From the NCBI GenBank assembly GCA_003569185.1, contig BGOJ01000002.1, positions 1 to 64,000 on the forward strand: a stretch of 64,000 nucleotides of DNA, in the 5' to 3' direction. Of this stretch, positions 62,709 through 64,000 are shown piece after piece (within the stretch, counting starts at the first letter, position 1; the number at the start of each line of letters is the position of its first letter). The notes below the pieces were generated by a model. The model was not told the DNA's origin and did not search any database. It was given only the letters and a program-made list of their open reading frames with translations. Origin of the DNA: Candidatus Planktophila sp. Its GTDB lineage: Bacteria; Actinomycetota; Actinomycetes; Nanopelagicales; Nanopelagicaceae. The position numbers were made by a program, and so were the translations under genes.

Positions 62709-64000
62709 TCGATTGTAACTAGATCGAAATACTCCTCTTTCCAAAGATCTTCATCACCATCAGGTAGAAGTAGGACTCGCTCTGGTTTTAATGCTTCAAC
62801 TGCGCCAGCATCATGCGAAACTAAAATCACGGCGCCCTGGTACTCAGTCAAAGCTCCTAGGATTTCCTCTCTCGATGCTGGATCTAAGTTATTTGTCGGT
62901 TCATCTAGAAGTAAAACATTTGCCGCGCTAACTACTAATAATGCAAGGGCTAATCTGGTTCGCTCGCCGCCACTTAAAACCTTAACTGGTTTATGGACAT
63001 CATCACCAGTAAATAGGAATGAACCAAGAACATTACGTGCCTCAGGTTCGCGAATCTCCTTGGTTGCACTTAACATATTTTCTAAAATAGTTCGCTCATA
63101 ATCTAAAGTTTCATGCTCTTGGGCGTAGTATCCAATCTTCAAACCATGGCCAGCCTCAACATGACCGGTATCAGGCTCTAGATCTCCAGCAAGAATTCGA
63201 AGCAGCGTTGTTTTACCAGCACCATTTAATCCCAAAATGACGACCCGAGATCCCTTATCAATTGCTAACTCAACATCTGTGAAGATTTCAAGTGAGCCAT
63301 AGGATTTTGATAACTCTGAAGCGGTTATAGGAGTTTTACCGCAAGGAGAGGGAGTTGGAAATCTTAGTTTTGCAACTCGGTCATTTTTTCGTACAGCCTC
63401 TAAACCGGAGAGAAGTTGATCTGCCCTTCTAAACATAGCTCTTGCTGATGCCGCTTTATCCTTTTTCGCACGAAACTTTTCAGCTTGCTTTTGCAGTATC
63501 TCTGCTTTCTTCTCAGCAATCGCTCGCTCTTTCTTTCTTCTGTGCTCATCTGCCTCGCGTTGCTGAAGGTAGTTTTTCCAAGTCATGTTGTAAACATCAA
63601 TAACGTTGCGGTTAGCATCAAGGTAGAAAACCTTATTAACAACAGTTTCAATCAAATTAACATCGTGAGAGATGATCACCAATCCACCTGGGTACTTAAG
63701 TAGAAATTCGCGCAGCCAAACTATGGAATCAGCATCTAAATGGTTGGTTGGCTCATCCAAAATTAAGGTTTGAGCACCAGAAAATAGGATTCTGGCCAAT
63801 TCAATTCTTCGGCGTTGTCCACCAGATAAAGCGCTTAATTGCTGATCAAACAAATTATTTGGCACGCCAAGGGAGGATGCAATTGCCTCTGCCTCTGCTG
63901 CTGCGGCGTATCCTCCTGCGGTTGAAAACTCGTGCTCAACGCGGGTGTATCGCTCCATTGCTTTTTCTAACTCAGATCCTTGCGCAGTAGACATCTCCTC
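62705..64000 (-). CDS. ABC-F family ATPase, cut by the right edge
   Basis: The gene starts beyond the window. The first seen part holds the end of ATPase domain 1 (LSALSGGQRRRIELAR, LILDEPTNHLD), then a charged helical linker (AIAEKKAEILQKQAEKFRAKKD, in parts), then all of domain 2 (ILGLNGAGKTTLLRI, LSGGERTRLALALL, VLLLDEPTNNLD). No membrane segments are present, as usual for ABC-F ribosome-associated factors. It could be a translation factor or give antibiotic protection. The ATG at 63994 is internal because Walker A of domain 1 would be missing. Confidence 0.92.
   Translation of the reverse strand, partial: EEMSTAQGSELEKAMERYTRVEHEFSTAGGYAAAAEAEAIASSLGVPNNLFDQQLSALSGGQRRRIELARILFSGAQTLILDEPTNHLDADSIVWLREFLLKYPGGLVIISHDVNLIETVVNKVFYLDANRNVIDVYNMTWKNYLQQREADEHRRKKERAIAEKKAEILQKQAEKFRAKKDKAASARAMFRRADQLLSGLEAVRKNDRVAKLRFPTPSPCGKTPITASELSKSYGSLEIFTDVELAIDKGSRVVILGLNGAGKTTLLRILAGDLEPDTGHVEAGHGLKIGYYAQEHETLDYERTILENMLSATKEIREPEARNVLGSFLFTGDDVHKPVKVLSGGERTRLALALLVVSAANVLLLDEPTNNLDPASREEILGALTEYQGAVILVSHDAGAVEALKPERVLLLPDGDEDLWKEEYFDLVTID

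Noticed and set aside
63485-63994. ATG at 63994 with GAGGAG before it, which looks like a gene start of the ABC-F ATPase
   Set aside because: Starting there would leave out the first Walker A motif; the protein aligns with the middle of an ABC-F chain, so the gene continues past the edge.
1-64000. tRNA or rRNA genes, insertion sequences, CRISPR arrays or a replication origin
   Set aside because: Both strands were scanned by eye for such features and none could be supported.

Overview
The window looks like the chromosome of a low-GC, streamlined actinobacterium, most like the freshwater Nanopelagicales (acI) group. The reasons are the actinobacterial gene orders lexA / LysM protein / nrdR / nrdJ and sigA / CDGSH / small zinc-ribbon protein / parE, a SAM-IV riboswitch (a mainly actinobacterial class) in front of metY-metX, AT-rich sequence, very short gaps between genes and many non-ATG starts. 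This placement is inference; no rRNA is present to prove it.

Layout. 1-1.5 kb: the 3' part of a frameshifted adenine-specific DNA methyltransferase. 1.5-6.0 kb (minus): a class II amidotransferase and a glycerol operon (glpK, FAD glycerol-3-phosphate dehydrogenase with a [2Fe-2S] tail, partner FAD oxidoreductase). 6.2-11.3 kb (plus): amine/amino acid permease, glutamine-synthetase-like enzyme, aldehyde dehydrogenase and SDR, which together resemble gamma-glutamylation pathways for amines or amino alcohols. 11.7-17.2 kb (minus): a sugar or sugar-acid operon (FCD-type GntR regulator, enolase-superfamily dehydratase, GH127-like glycosidase, SDR, DMT permease). 17.5-23.3 kb (plus): a CUT2-type ABC importer with a GH13-like enzyme and an SDR. 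23.3-24.5 kb: a class I amidotransferase and a small toxin-antitoxin-like pair. 24.6-31.2 kb (minus): a second carbohydrate operon (UxaA-type dehydratase parts, two FGGY kinases, HAD phosphatase, class II aldolase). 31.4-45.4 kb (plus): a rhamnose-type system (ABC ATPase, two permeases, kinase, dehydrogenases, binding lipoprotein, epimerase, rhaM, rhaI, rhaD, rhaB). 45.4-64 kb: core genes lexA, LysM protein, nrdR, nrdJ, dinG, Nudix, DUF6318 lipoprotein, PKD-like protein, DUF4192, ald, metY, metX, sigA, parE and an ABC-F ATPase cut by the right edge.

How it fits together. About 35 kb is a scavenging island: glycerol, an amine or amino alcohol, glycosides, sugar acids and deoxysugars are imported and phosphorylated or oxidised, with five FGGY kinases between 4.6 and 45.4 kb. 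Only one transcription factor (GntR) is encoded in the catabolic part. The core section has clear control elements: SOS boxes between lexA and the LysM gene, a SAM-IV riboswitch with a terminator before metY, and strong intrinsic terminators.

Caution. I count 17 single-base reading-frame breaks in conserved genes, mostly at short homopolymers and including lexA and nrdJ. They fall in 0.5-4.9 kb and 35.7-48.7 kb and none lie between. This looks like uncorrected sequencing error, so the apparent pseudogenes should not be taken at face value.
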